DNA of 64,000 bases from Clostridium oryzae (lineage in GTDB: Bacteria > Bacillota > Clostridia > Clostridiales > Clostridiaceae). Made by a program: the position numbers and the translations under genes. The notes below the pieces were generated by a model. That model saw nothing but the letters and a program-made list of their open reading frames with translations. It did no database searches and was not told where the DNA came from. The stretch's first letter is position 1, and every line of letters begins with the position of its first letter. Of this stretch, positions 9,401-17,019 are shown piece after piece. The stretch is taken from contig NZ_MZGV01000018.1 of NCBI RefSeq assembly GCF_002029235.1, positions 19,428 to 83,427 of the forward strand. The letters are read 5' to 3'.

Positions 9401-10419
9401 TCATCTGGCTCAACATAGCCTGCAGGACTACCAAGACTCATATTTATTACATCTGCTCCGTGCTCTACCGATTCATCAATAGCTTCTACTATATTATCTG
9501 TAGATGCAGACGCGTAATCAGTATCATTAGAAAACACTTTCATATCTAGCAGCTGAGCTTCAGGAGCCACACCTCTTACTGCCTTACCAGCTTTTACTTC
9601 TTCATCAGTACCATTTGCAGCAATTATTCCGGATACATGCATACCATGATCCTCTCCCGTTGTATCTTTTACTATATCATTGTTATCTGCAAAATTATAC
9701 GCATAAGGAACCTTGGAGGTATAATATTTCCCTGGTCCCTTTGGATTCTTATTTTTTATTTTTGCTTTTGATGGATCGGAAATTCTCATATCCTTATGTG
9801 TAGGATCAATTCCACTATCTATTACTGAAATTACCATTCCTTGTCCTTTATAGTTAGAATTTTTCCATACATCATAGACTTTTGTAAGTTCTTTAGAATA
9901 ATTTAAATCTGGAACATAGCTTTGAGCTACCGAAACACTTTCTACACCAGCCATCTTTTTTATTTTAGAAATATCTTTATATTTGACCTCTGCACTAAAC
10001 CCGTTCATAACATATGTAAAAGTTCGTTTTATTTTAGTACTGCTATCAATATTACTTACTTTATTTTTAAACGCTTGCTGTTTCTTCTCAATATTTTTAG
10101 AAAGCTTATATCTATCCTCTTGTGCTGCAATAGCATCGACTTGCCCGGAGCTATTTTGACCTTCTAAGTCGAGTACATTCTTTCCTTTCAACTGTACTAT
10201 AACATCAACCTTTTGATTAGCATCATAGTCTTTCTTTACTGAATTTTCATTAACAACATTAATTGATTTTTGAAACTTATTCTTATAGTTATTATATTGT
10301 ACAATCAGTTGTTTTTTTTCATCTGTTAACTTTGCATCCTTTGCAGCAGCTTGAGCTGGTACTGCAGAAAATACTACCATGGTAACTGTCACTAAGTTTA
10401 TGAGCTTTTTATTTTTCAT
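6481..10419 (-). CDS. Secreted S8 subtilase, cell-envelope (lactocepin-like) type, paralog 1
   Basis: A large exported serine protease of 1312 residues. Signal peptide about residues 1-25 (MKNKKLINLV... ending AQAAA). An inhibitor I9-like propeptide occupies about 65-165. The S8 domain has the triad D201 (VIDSGID), H258 (DHGMHVSG) and S584 (GTSMASP), with N362 in SAGN as oxyanion residue. A PA domain is inserted at about 425-525, before the catalytic serine. An Fn3_5-like region and several Ig-like modules follow to the end. No LPXTG or S-layer anchor is seen, so it is probably secreted or loosely wall-bound. It is a tandem paralog of the next gene, with the same GGGGGTAAAAAA leader before the ATG. 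Likely role is extracellular protein or peptide breakdown. Confidence 0.95.
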   Translation of the reverse strand: MKNKKLINLVTVTMVVFSAVPAQAAAKDAKLTDEKKQLIVQYNNYKNKFQKSINVVNENSVKKDYDANQKVDVIVQLKGKNVLDLEGQNSSGQVDAIAAQEDRYKLSKNIEKKQQAFKNKVSNIDSSTKIKRTFTYVMNGFSAEVKYKDISKIKKMAGVESVSVAQSYVPDLNYSKELTKVYDVWKNSNYKGQGMVISVIDSGIDPTHKDMRISDPSKAKIKNKNPKGPGKYYTSKVPYAYNFADNNDIVKDTTGEDHGMHVSGIIAANGTDEEVKAGKAVRGVAPEAQLLDMKVFSNDTDYASASTDNIVEAIDESVEHGADVINMSLGSPAGYVEPDEPENAAIANAQKHGVVVVCSAGNEQYSTAPSKLSSVIDTSVVGSPSTTKQALSVASYENSKLVYPVLEYSTDKESGKIPYLLSVNDPIGTLNGDYEIVDCGLGSVDDFADKDIKGKIALIQRGGNTFVEKKLNAQNAGAIATIVYNKDGDDTYISMQTDAKEVIPSMFVSNSDGKKLKAFLDSNEKIKFIKETVVKDNPTKGDMSDFSSWGPTPDLEFKPQVTAPGGNIYSTLNDNRYGTMSGTSMASPHTAGITALLLEHLKDMDLTSYSKYSKAELAKTILMNTSIPQMDPNTDKKLPFSPRRQGAGLVDAEAAVNTDVIVRNGDGLPSVALKELKSKKVSFQLTLTNMSKKNRVYSMKDLSGVMTEQGKDTTDMSYDVKANGAKVTFDKAKVTVAAGKTANVNVTITLSSKTKKNEFVEGYVQFVSHNGGQTLTVPYMGFYGDWSSLSIMDKPMWDENSDLGLTGVYNADTDEVMGVTGKDKDGNTVVNKDCIAASTKTGVKVEPKVALLRNAKNFKLDVLDKNKKVVRTLYVDYDLQKDLFASAGNDSGDDYSAASQWIWNLKVYNAKTGKNEYVKDGQYYFRFTANIDYIGAKKQTMDLPIKVDSAAPKVSITSSNVTDTNKYTLNFNAADDFSGLDVFNIKVNNKDYIDADGNAMIKLTPNSNGEYSVDLNLEDADNKIEVSAFDNAGNLVTKDITVSVPKVKITSLSDWQHLDIGDIKLAYEPNSEIASKVKKYNITLDGQSKAAGITDTSYTFKLLPPGKHEITVTALDADGKELSHDTVNFIVREKKLYVNFINVRREGTYYTKNNITVKGELNTDVKKFTIQGKDVTVNKDLTFSSDLTIKEGLNKVPVYVKDINGNEQKYALNLYGDMKKPVIKAPTKDIHVSREAKTYTVKITASDEYELPNVYINGDAIKGNANDRYLNKGEFKKIIVLKDKKTSVTIKVTDKAGNSIEKKFVIIKDKKN

Positions 10420-10783
10420 TTTTTTACCCCCTTTTAATTTTATGAAAAAATATAACTGTATATGGTAAATATAGTTTTTACGTTATACAGCATATAATCA
10501 TCATTGCCACATTTTTTATATATTAGTAGTAATTATATACAAATGTGATTATACACCTCAAAAATGTTACTTTATACACTTTATTCATATTATTTGTAAA
10601 TTTGTTATTAATTCATTTATGTTATGTCACCAGTTACAAATTAATAATATTTTTATATTATAATACCAATTTAGTATAAAATTTATATTATACTTTTTTA
10701 ATAATGATTAACTTTTACATAAAAATGACCCTCCAAAGATATGGAAGGTCATTTAGACACGTAGAGACTTTACTCTCTTTTAT
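10420..10783. promoter_or_regulatory. Spacer between the two subtilase genes with an inverted repeat
   Basis: This 364-bp AT-rich spacer holds the terminator of the upstream paralog (10721-10754) and presumably the promoter of the downstream one. CTGTATA (10456-10462) and TATACAG (10484-10490) form an inverted repeat 21 bp apart just upstream of the ribosome site (AAAAGGGGG). A convincing -35/-10 pair could not be assigned. The rest shows no gene on either strand. Confidence 0.4.
10721..10754 (-). terminator. Terminator of the second subtilase gene
   Basis: AAAATGACCCTCC pairs with GGAAGGTCATTT across an 8-base loop; on the minus strand the stem is followed by TTTTT. It ends 30 bases past the stop codon of the gene at 10784-14740, so the two subtilase genes probably form separate transcription units. 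Confidence 0.85.
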
Positions 10784-13700
10784 TTACTTTTTAGATTTCT
10801 TAACAATAGTAAATATTTTTTCAGTACTATTACCTGCCATGTCTACAGCTCTTACTTTTACAATTGTCTTAGTACCATTCAAGATTATTTTCTTTGAAAA
10901 TACAGCTTTTTTAGTGTATAGATCAGTTGCATTGCTCTTTACAGCATCACCATTAATATATACCTGAGGTAGATAGAACTGATCTGCAGCTTTTACTTTT
11001 ACTGTATAAGTCTTGGCAGAGTTAGACACATACACCGTTTTGGTTTCTGCATTAATTACTGGTTTCTTTGTATCACAATATAGATTAAGTGCATATTCCT
11101 GAATCTTTCCTGTGCAATCTTCTACATAAACAGGTATCTTATTTAATCCTTGTTTAAGCTTCACAGTTGTACTAAATGATAAATTCTTAGCTACAGCAAC
11201 ATCTTTGCCACCTATTGTAAATTTATTTACATCAGTGTTCAATTCACCTTTTATTTTAACGGTACTCTTATTATAGAAAGTTCCTTCTCTTCTTACACCG
11301 ACGAAATTAACATATAAATCTTCAGCTTTTACAATTATATTAACTCCATCATTTGAAAGTACCTTTCCATCAAAATCTACTGCAGCTACATTAACGCTGT
11401 GAGTTCCTGCTTCTAAATTCTTTAATTCATAGTGCGTGTCTGTTATACCGGTAGCTGCCACTACACCATCAACATATATATTGTAGCTCTTTATAGTACT
11501 AGCATATTCACCAGTTGGTTCATATGTTATGTTGACCTTCCCGCTGTCAAAATGCTGCCAATCAGTAATTGAAGTAATCTTCACTGCCTGCAAATCAGCA
11601 GTCGAATTTGCTGTAGCTAAATTTCCGGCATTATCCAAAACATTTACCTGTATATCATTCAATTGTCCATCAAGATCAAGATCTACAGAATACACTCCAT
11701 CTTTATCAGGAGTAAGACTCAAAATACTCTTTCCATTCTTGTCAGTATAGTTCTTATTATTTACTTTTATATTAAATGTATTAGTATTAATACCTGAGAA
11801 ATCATCTTTAGCTGTAAATTTTAAAGTATATTTCTTTGAACCAACAATTTTTGAAGATACTATATTTAATGCTGGAGCAACCGAATCTACCTTTATAGGA
11901 AGTTCCAAGGTCTGACTCTTAGCATTTTTATAGTCTATATTAGTAGTAAATTTAAAATAATACTGTCCATCTTTTACCTTTTCATACTTGCCAGTTTTAG
12001 AATTATACACAGTTAAGTCCCATATCCATTTTGAATCAGGTGAATAGTTGTCATCTTTAAGAGGATCAGCAGCACTTGAAGTAAATAGATCCTTTATCAT
12101 GTCATAATCAACATAAAGCGTTCTTACTACCTTATGATTCTTGTCAACTATATCCAGCTTCATGTTTTTAGCATCCCTTAATAGTGCAATCTTTGGAACT
12201 ACTGTATCCCCTGTCTTAGTTGACACCGCAATATTCTTTTTGTTTACAACAGAGTTTCCATTCTCATCTACAGCCTCTTGTCCAAGCAAATAATCTGTAG
12301 CAGTATCATAAACTCCTGTAACTCCAAGATAACTATCTTTATCCCAAACAGGCTTATCTATAATTGGAAGTGAACTCCAGTTTCCATAGAAGCCCATATA
12401 AGGAACACTAAGAGTTTGTCCTCCATCCTTTGAAATAAATTTCACAAAGCCCTCAACGAAAATATTCTTCTTTGTTTTACTTGAGAGTGATAAAGTAACG
12501 TTAACAGATGCATTCTTGCCAGCAGCCACAGTTATCTTCGATTTACTGAATGAAATCTTAGACCCACTTACAGGAACATCATAAGACATAGTATTTATAT
12601 CGTTTCCCTGCTCTGTCATTACACCACTGAAATCATTTAAAGCATAAGTTCTAGATTCTTTACCCATATTAGTAAGGGTTAATTTAAAAGTAGCTTTGTT
12701 GCCCTTAAGCTGTTTAAGTGCCACCGATGAAAGTCCATCGCTATTTCTTACAACTACATCAGCATTTACAGCTGCTTCAGCATCAGCAAGCCCTGCACCT
12801 TGTCTTCTTGGTGAAAATGGAAGCTTTTTATCTGTATTAGTATCCATCTGGGGTACCGAAGTATTCATCAGTATCGTTTTAGCTAATTCAGCTTTGCTGT
12901 ATTTTGAATATGCTTTTAGATTTAGGTCCTTCAAATGTTCTACTAGTAAAGCTGTTATTCCAGCTGTATGCGGCGATGCCATAGAAGTACCTGACATATA
13001 TCCATAACTGTTATTATTAAGAGTAGAATAAATATTTCCTCCTGGTGCTGTTATTTGTGGTTTAAACTCAAGATCAGGTGTTGGGCCCCAAGAAGTAAAA
13101 TCAGACATGTTGTCTTTTGTTGGATTATCTATTGTTACTTCATTTCCTTCAAATTTACCTTTTAAATTGCTTCCAATTAATGCTTTAAGCTTCTTTCCAT
13201 CTGTGTTTGTTATAAACATAGCTGGTATAGTTTCCGCTGGATCTGTAACCATACTTACATAACTGTTATCTCCATCCTTGTTATAAATTATAGCAGCTAC
13301 TGCTCCAGCCTTTTGTGCATTCAAAATTTTAGTTGTAAAATCTATTGTTCCCCTTTGAATAAGTGCTATTTTTCCATTTAAGTCTTTACCTGAAAAATCT
13401 GATGTATCGCCTATACCGCAGTCCACAATGTCATAATTGTCCTTAAGGCTCCCTACTGGATTATTAACTGACAAAAGATATGGTATATCTCCACTACTTT
13501 TGTCAGAAGTATAGGATACAGCCGGATATTTAACTTTTGAATTTTCATAGGACGCTACTGATAAAGCTTCTTTTGCAGTAGAAGGAGCACCTACCAATGA
13601 TGTATCCACGACATCGCTCAATTTATATGGATTCGTGGAATAGGTATCATTTCCAGCAGAAACTACAACTACTACTCCATGCTTTTCAGCATTTTTTATA

Positions 13701-14740
13701 GCTGCTGACATTGGCTCATCATCTTCTACAAAACCTGATGAAGATCCTAAACTCATATTTATTACATCTGCCCCATGTGCAACTGATTCATCTATCGCTT
13801 CAACTATATCATCCGTTGAGGCTGAAGGATAATCTTTGTCATTAGAGAAAACTTTCATATCAAGAAGCTGAGCTTCAGGTGCTACACCTTGTACCGCTTT
13901 GCCTGAATCTACTTCATCTTGTTTTCCGTTAGCTGCTATAATACCAGCAACATGCATACCATGGTCAACACCAGTAGAATCTTTGACATCATAATCATTA
14001 TCAGCAAAATTATACGCATATGGTACTTTAGAAGTTAAATATATTCCTGGTCCTTCCGGATATTTATCCTTTATCTTAGCTTTAGAGGAATCTGTAAGTC
14101 TCATATCTTTATGATCAGCATCAATTCCGCTATCTATAACAGAGACTACCATTCCCTGTCCTTTATATTTTGAGTTCTTCCAGACATCATATACTTTTGT
14201 AAGTTCTTTAGCCGAAGTCATATCCGGCTTATATGATTGGGCTACAGATACACTATCAACTCCTGCTATTTTTTCAATTTTACTCACATCTTTATATTTT
14301 ACTTCTGCACTAAAACCATTCATAACATAAGTATACGTTCTTTTTATTTTTATATTTTTGTCTACTGCCGTTACTTTATTCTTTAATGTTTCCTGCTTTT
14401 TTACAACACTTTGGGACAGCTTGTACTTGTTTGTAGCTGTTAATGCTTCCATTTTTCCGCCATTAGCTTTAGATTCTAAATCCAGTACACTAGATTTCTT
14501 TAGCTTAACTATTACCTTTACATTCTGATCAGGCTTATAATTTGGCTTAGCAGCGTTTTCATTAATCACCTTTTGTAATTTTGCTTGGCTAGTTTTGTAA
14601 TTCTTATACTGAGTAAGCACTTCATTTTTGCTACTTGCTGCATTATTGTTACCTTCTCGTTTTGTAACTGCTCCAGCTGGCATTGTTGAAAAAACAAGCA
14701 TTGCAACAGTTACTAGTTTAACAAGTTTTTTATTCTTCAT
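10784..14740 (-). CDS. Secreted S8 subtilase, cell-envelope (lactocepin-like) type, paralog 2
   Basis: Sister of the 6481-10419 gene, 1318 residues, colinear along its entire length. Signal peptide about 1-25 (MKNKKLVKLV... PAGAVT). Propeptide with the same TYVMNGFSAEVKYKD motif near residue 140. Catalytic triad D203, H260 and S586; oxyanion N364 in VVSAGND; PA insertion about 430-530; C-terminal Ig-like modules including the shared VRREGTFYNK and DTKKPVI segments. No cell-wall sorting signal. The same AAAAGGGGG ribosome site and first codons as the paralog show a tandem duplication. Divergence is scattered along the protein, so the duplication is not recent. Both copies keep all catalytic residues and should be active, perhaps with different cleavage preference. 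Confidence 0.95.
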   Translation of the reverse strand: MKNKKLVKLVTVAMLVFSTMPAGAVTKREGNNNAASSKNEVLTQYKNYKTSQAKLQKVINENAAKPNYKPDQNVKVIVKLKKSSVLDLESKANGGKMEALTATNKYKLSQSVVKKQETLKNKVTAVDKNIKIKRTYTYVMNGFSAEVKYKDVSKIEKIAGVDSVSVAQSYKPDMTSAKELTKVYDVWKNSKYKGQGMVVSVIDSGIDADHKDMRLTDSSKAKIKDKYPEGPGIYLTSKVPYAYNFADNDYDVKDSTGVDHGMHVAGIIAANGKQDEVDSGKAVQGVAPEAQLLDMKVFSNDKDYPSASTDDIVEAIDESVAHGADVINMSLGSSSGFVEDDEPMSAAIKNAEKHGVVVVVSAGNDTYSTNPYKLSDVVDTSLVGAPSTAKEALSVASYENSKVKYPAVSYTSDKSSGDIPYLLSVNNPVGSLKDNYDIVDCGIGDTSDFSGKDLNGKIALIQRGTIDFTTKILNAQKAGAVAAIIYNKDGDNSYVSMVTDPAETIPAMFITNTDGKKLKALIGSNLKGKFEGNEVTIDNPTKDNMSDFTSWGPTPDLEFKPQITAPGGNIYSTLNNNSYGYMSGTSMASPHTAGITALLVEHLKDLNLKAYSKYSKAELAKTILMNTSVPQMDTNTDKKLPFSPRRQGAGLADAEAAVNADVVVRNSDGLSSVALKQLKGNKATFKLTLTNMGKESRTYALNDFSGVMTEQGNDINTMSYDVPVSGSKISFSKSKITVAAGKNASVNVTLSLSSKTKKNIFVEGFVKFISKDGGQTLSVPYMGFYGNWSSLPIIDKPVWDKDSYLGVTGVYDTATDYLLGQEAVDENGNSVVNKKNIAVSTKTGDTVVPKIALLRDAKNMKLDIVDKNHKVVRTLYVDYDMIKDLFTSSAADPLKDDNYSPDSKWIWDLTVYNSKTGKYEKVKDGQYYFKFTTNIDYKNAKSQTLELPIKVDSVAPALNIVSSKIVGSKKYTLKFTAKDDFSGINTNTFNIKVNNKNYTDKNGKSILSLTPDKDGVYSVDLDLDGQLNDIQVNVLDNAGNLATANSTADLQAVKITSITDWQHFDSGKVNITYEPTGEYASTIKSYNIYVDGVVAATGITDTHYELKNLEAGTHSVNVAAVDFDGKVLSNDGVNIIVKAEDLYVNFVGVRREGTFYNKSTVKIKGELNTDVNKFTIGGKDVAVAKNLSFSTTVKLKQGLNKIPVYVEDCTGKIQEYALNLYCDTKKPVINAETKTVYVSNSAKTYTVKVKAADQFYLPQVYINGDAVKSNATDLYTKKAVFSKKIILNGTKTIVKVRAVDMAGNSTEKIFTIVKKSKK

Positions 14741-14973
14741 TTTTTTACCCCCTTTTCAGCATCTCAATAATTTAAGAATCTTCAAATATCCCCAATTAGA
14801 AAATGCCTATATAAAACAATCTAATTATAACATAATATGGAATATTATTTTCATTAGCTTTAAATTTTGGCAATGTGTAAATTATGAGCAGACAATCTAT
14901 TAAATTTGTATTAATTTATTAATATTTATTTATTTTTATGTATAAAATCAAAATCGAATTTAGTTATAGTTAT

Positions 14974-15017
14974 AAATTGGATAAATATAGCCCATAAAGA
15001 CTATATTCATCCAATTT
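14974..15017. terminator. Strong stem-loop terminator after the ABC-F gene
   Basis: AAATTGGATAAATATAG (14974-14990) pairs with CTATATTCATCCAATTT (15001-15017), 17 bases per arm with one mispair. It lies directly beyond the stop of the minus-strand ABC-F gene at 15019. The flanking upstream stretch of subtilase paralog 2 (14741-14970) is AT-rich without a visible gene. Confidence 0.8.
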
Positions 15018-15018
15018 A

Positions 15019-16572
15019 TTATTTTCTATTCTCCATATCCCATACATCTGTGACCCACTCTTCATAAAATTCTTTCTCATGGCAAACGACAATTACAGTA
15101 CCTTGAAAAGCAATTATAGCTTCTTTTAGAGACTTTTTGCTTTCAACATCAAGATGATTGGTTGGTTCATCTAACAATAGCCAATTGCCAGGCTTCATCA
15201 TAAGCTTACACAACCTGACTTTTGATTGCTCACCACCGCTTAAACTGCTCATTTTTTCGGTAACATGTTCCTGCCTCAATCCGCATCTGGCTAGTGCCTC
15301 TCTTATTTCTCTATTGGTTTTATCCGGAAACTCCTCTCTAACCTCCTCCATAGCTGTTCTATCACTAGCTTTAGTTTCCTGTTCAAAATAAACAGGATAA
15401 ACATATTCACCAAATTTAATTTTTCCGCTTAGTGCTGGAATGACTCCCATTATGGTTTTCAGCAAAGTAGATTTTCCTATCCCATTGCAGCCTGTTATTG
15501 CTATTTTATCTTCCCGCATCAAGTTTAGATTCAAGTTATTCATTACAGGATGATTATACCCTATGCTCATATCCCGAATCTGTAGAATATGCTTTCCAGA
15601 CGGCCTGCTCATCAAAAATGAAAAATTAGCTTTAGGATTAGTCTTAGGCTTTTCCATTCTGTCAATTTTGTTTAGTTGTTTTTGTCTGCTTTGTGCTCTT
15701 TTGGTAGTCGATGCCCTTACAATATTTTTATTTATAAAATCTTCCATTTTAGCTATCTGCTTTTGCTGCCTATTATACTCTTCTATATACCTCTTAGTTT
15801 CAGCCTCCTTAAGCTTTAAAAACGTATTGTAGTCACCTTTATATCTTTTAAGAATAGTAAATTCAATATTGAAAATTACATTGGTTATTCTATTAAGAAA
15901 AACCGTATCATGAGATATAACAATAAAACTGTTTTTATAATTTGTTAAATAGTTCCCAAGCCATTCAACATGTTCTTTGTCTAAATAATTTGTTGGTTCA
16001 TCTAGCAGCAGAATATCAGGTTTTCTTAACAGCAGCTTTGCAAGCCTAACTTTGGTCTTTTGTCCTCCACTCAACCTTCCCATTACTGTGTCCATACCAA
16101 AGTTATGAATGCCAAGTCCATGGGCCACATTATCTATTAGACTATCCATAGAATAGAAATCACTAGCATTTATTTCATCCTGCAGCTTTCCCATTTCATT
16201 GATAAGTCTTTCAGTCTCCTCATCATTATTTGTTGCAAGTGAAAGTCTGTTACCGATGGAAATCATCTTTTCTTCCTTCGTATATAATTCTTCGAAAGCA
16301 CTCTTTAATATTTCATTTATAGTTTTTTTATCCTCACCTTCATCCATATGTTGATGAAGATATCCTATATGCTCTAAACCTGCACTGCATGTTATCTTTC
16401 CTTCATCTGGAATCAGTTCTCCTGTAATAATATTCAATAAAGTACTTTTCCCAGCACCATTAGCTCCAACTAATCCTGCATGCTCGCCTGTTAATAGCTT
16501 GCAGGATACATTTTTTAATATCGTTTTATCTCCAAATCCAAAATTTATATTTTCTAAACTTAATACACTCAT
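15019..16572 (-). CDS. ABC-F family ATPase (ribosome-associated, possible antibiotic resistance)
   Basis: 517 residues with two ABC domains and no membrane segments. Domain 1 has Walker A GANGAGKST (36-44), signature LSGGQKTKVRLAKLLL and Walker B LLLDEPTNYLD. Domain 2 has GCNGIGKST, LSGGEQSKVRLCKLMM and LLLDEPTNHLD. A charged helical interdomain linker (about 245-310, RQQKQIAKMEDFINK and following) is the part that reaches the ribosome's peptidyl-transferase region in ABC-F proteins. Family members rescue stalled ribosomes or protect them from antibiotics. The gene cannot be assigned to a named resistance class from sequence alone. The ribosome site is AGAAGGAG. Its leader carries a terminator overlapped by a small ORF, which supports drug- or stalling-induced attenuation. 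Confidence 0.93.
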   Translation of the reverse strand: MSVLSLENINFGFGDKTILKNVSCKLLTGEHAGLVGANGAGKSTLLNIITGELIPDEGKITCSAGLEHIGYLHQHMDEGEDKKTINEILKSAFEELYTKEEKMISIGNRLSLATNNDEETERLINEMGKLQDEINASDFYSMDSLIDNVAHGLGIHNFGMDTVMGRLSGGQKTKVRLAKLLLRKPDILLLDEPTNYLDKEHVEWLGNYLTNYKNSFIVISHDTVFLNRITNVIFNIEFTILKRYKGDYNTFLKLKEAETKRYIEEYNRQQKQIAKMEDFINKNIVRASTTKRAQSRQKQLNKIDRMEKPKTNPKANFSFLMSRPSGKHILQIRDMSIGYNHPVMNNLNLNLMREDKIAITGCNGIGKSTLLKTIMGVIPALSGKIKFGEYVYPVYFEQETKASDRTAMEEVREEFPDKTNREIREALARCGLRQEHVTEKMSSLSGGEQSKVRLCKLMMKPGNWLLLDEPTNHLDVESKKSLKEAIIAFQGTVIVVCHEKEFYEEWVTDVWDMENRK

Positions 16573-16619
16573 TTTAATATCACTCCTTCTAATATCACCG
16601 GGTATAACTGAAGTCGATG

Positions 16620-16697
16620 CTATAAACTATAATTTTTCATTAACTCTACCCCAGTAACAAAAAAGAAAGAGGAACACAGTTCCTCTTTCTTTTTCAT
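16620..16697 (-). CDS. Candidate leader peptide of the ABC-F gene (25 residues)
   Basis: An ATG three bases before the attenuator stem opens a 25-codon frame beginning MKKKEELCSSFFFVTG and ending KNYSL, with stop 47 bases before the ABC-F start. Its first 12 codons are the terminator stem itself, so a ribosome on this ORF would melt the hairpin. A second, shorter in-frame start (MKNYSL) follows a GGGG site just past the terminator. The ribosome site of the long form is weak (GGATT), which is the main doubt. Leader ORFs of this kind are known upstream of other ABC-F and erm genes. Confidence 0.45.
   Translation of the reverse strand: MKKKEELCSSFFFVTGVELMKNYSL
16660..16694 (-). terminator. Attenuator-type terminator in the ABC-F leader
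   Basis: A perfect 16-bp stem (AAAAAGAAAGAGGAAC at 16660-16675 with GTTCCTCTTTCTTTTT at 16679-16694) and a three-base loop, followed on the minus strand by six T. It sits 88 bases upstream of the ABC-F start and downstream of any likely promoter, so it would stop transcription before the gene unless relieved. It is too far from the FtsX gene to be that operon's first terminator, since a longer hairpin at 16793-16905 already lies between. Confidence 0.75.
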
Positions 16698-16716
16698 ATA
16701 TAATCCAAATCTTATT

Positions 16717-16784
16717 ACGATATTTACAATATATCGTTATTAATTCGAAAACTTTCCTTTTGAGCATGGTACCTATGCTCAAAA
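16717..16784 (-). promoter_or_regulatory. Two perfect palindromes upstream of the ABC-F attenuator
   Basis: ACGATAT-N7-ATATCGT (16717-16737) and TTTTGAGCAT-N7-ATGCTCAAAA (16758-16784) are perfect inverted repeats of 7 and 10 bp with the same 7-base spacing. Neither has a T-run on the exit side, so they are not terminators. They may be operators or leader RNA hairpins of the ABC-F gene. The region between them and the attenuator is AT-rich and contains TATATA-like -10 candidates. Confidence 0.5.
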
Positions 16785-16792
16785 AACAAAAA

Positions 16793-16905
16793 GAGTCTGT
16801 CATCAATTTACAATTCTATTCAATTAGCAGCTAAAAAAGGGTAGACTCCTCCCTCTGTTAAGCTAATCTAATTGCAAGAACCATAAATTGACACACGACA
16901 GACTC
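16793..16905 (-). terminator. 113-bp nested hairpin with T-run downstream of the FtsX operon
   Basis: GAGTCTGTC (16793-16801) pairs with GACAGACTC (16897-16905); inside, TCAATTTA pairs with TAAATTGA, CAATTA with TAATTG, and further short stretches also match. On the minus strand the last arm runs into TTTTTGTTTTTT, so it can act as the terminator of the tetR-ABC-FtsX operon. Its length and nested symmetry go well beyond an ordinary terminator and suggest a miniature palindromic element. It shows no similarity to the repeat at 4793 and 22285. I see no T-box signature. Confidence 0.65.
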
Positions 16906-17019
16906 CATCTCCTTCTAATGAAAGGGAACATTCAAAAGCTAATGCTCCCAATTAATCAAAGTTTTCTAAATTTAATAAATACAATCTTATTATATACATT
17001 TTAAATCAAAATGTAAATA

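Noticed and set aside
16793..16905. T-box riboswitch upstream of the ABC-F gene
   Set aside because: The T-box sequence (AGGGTGG...ACCGCG) and specifier structure are missing; the symmetry is explained by one long palindrome.
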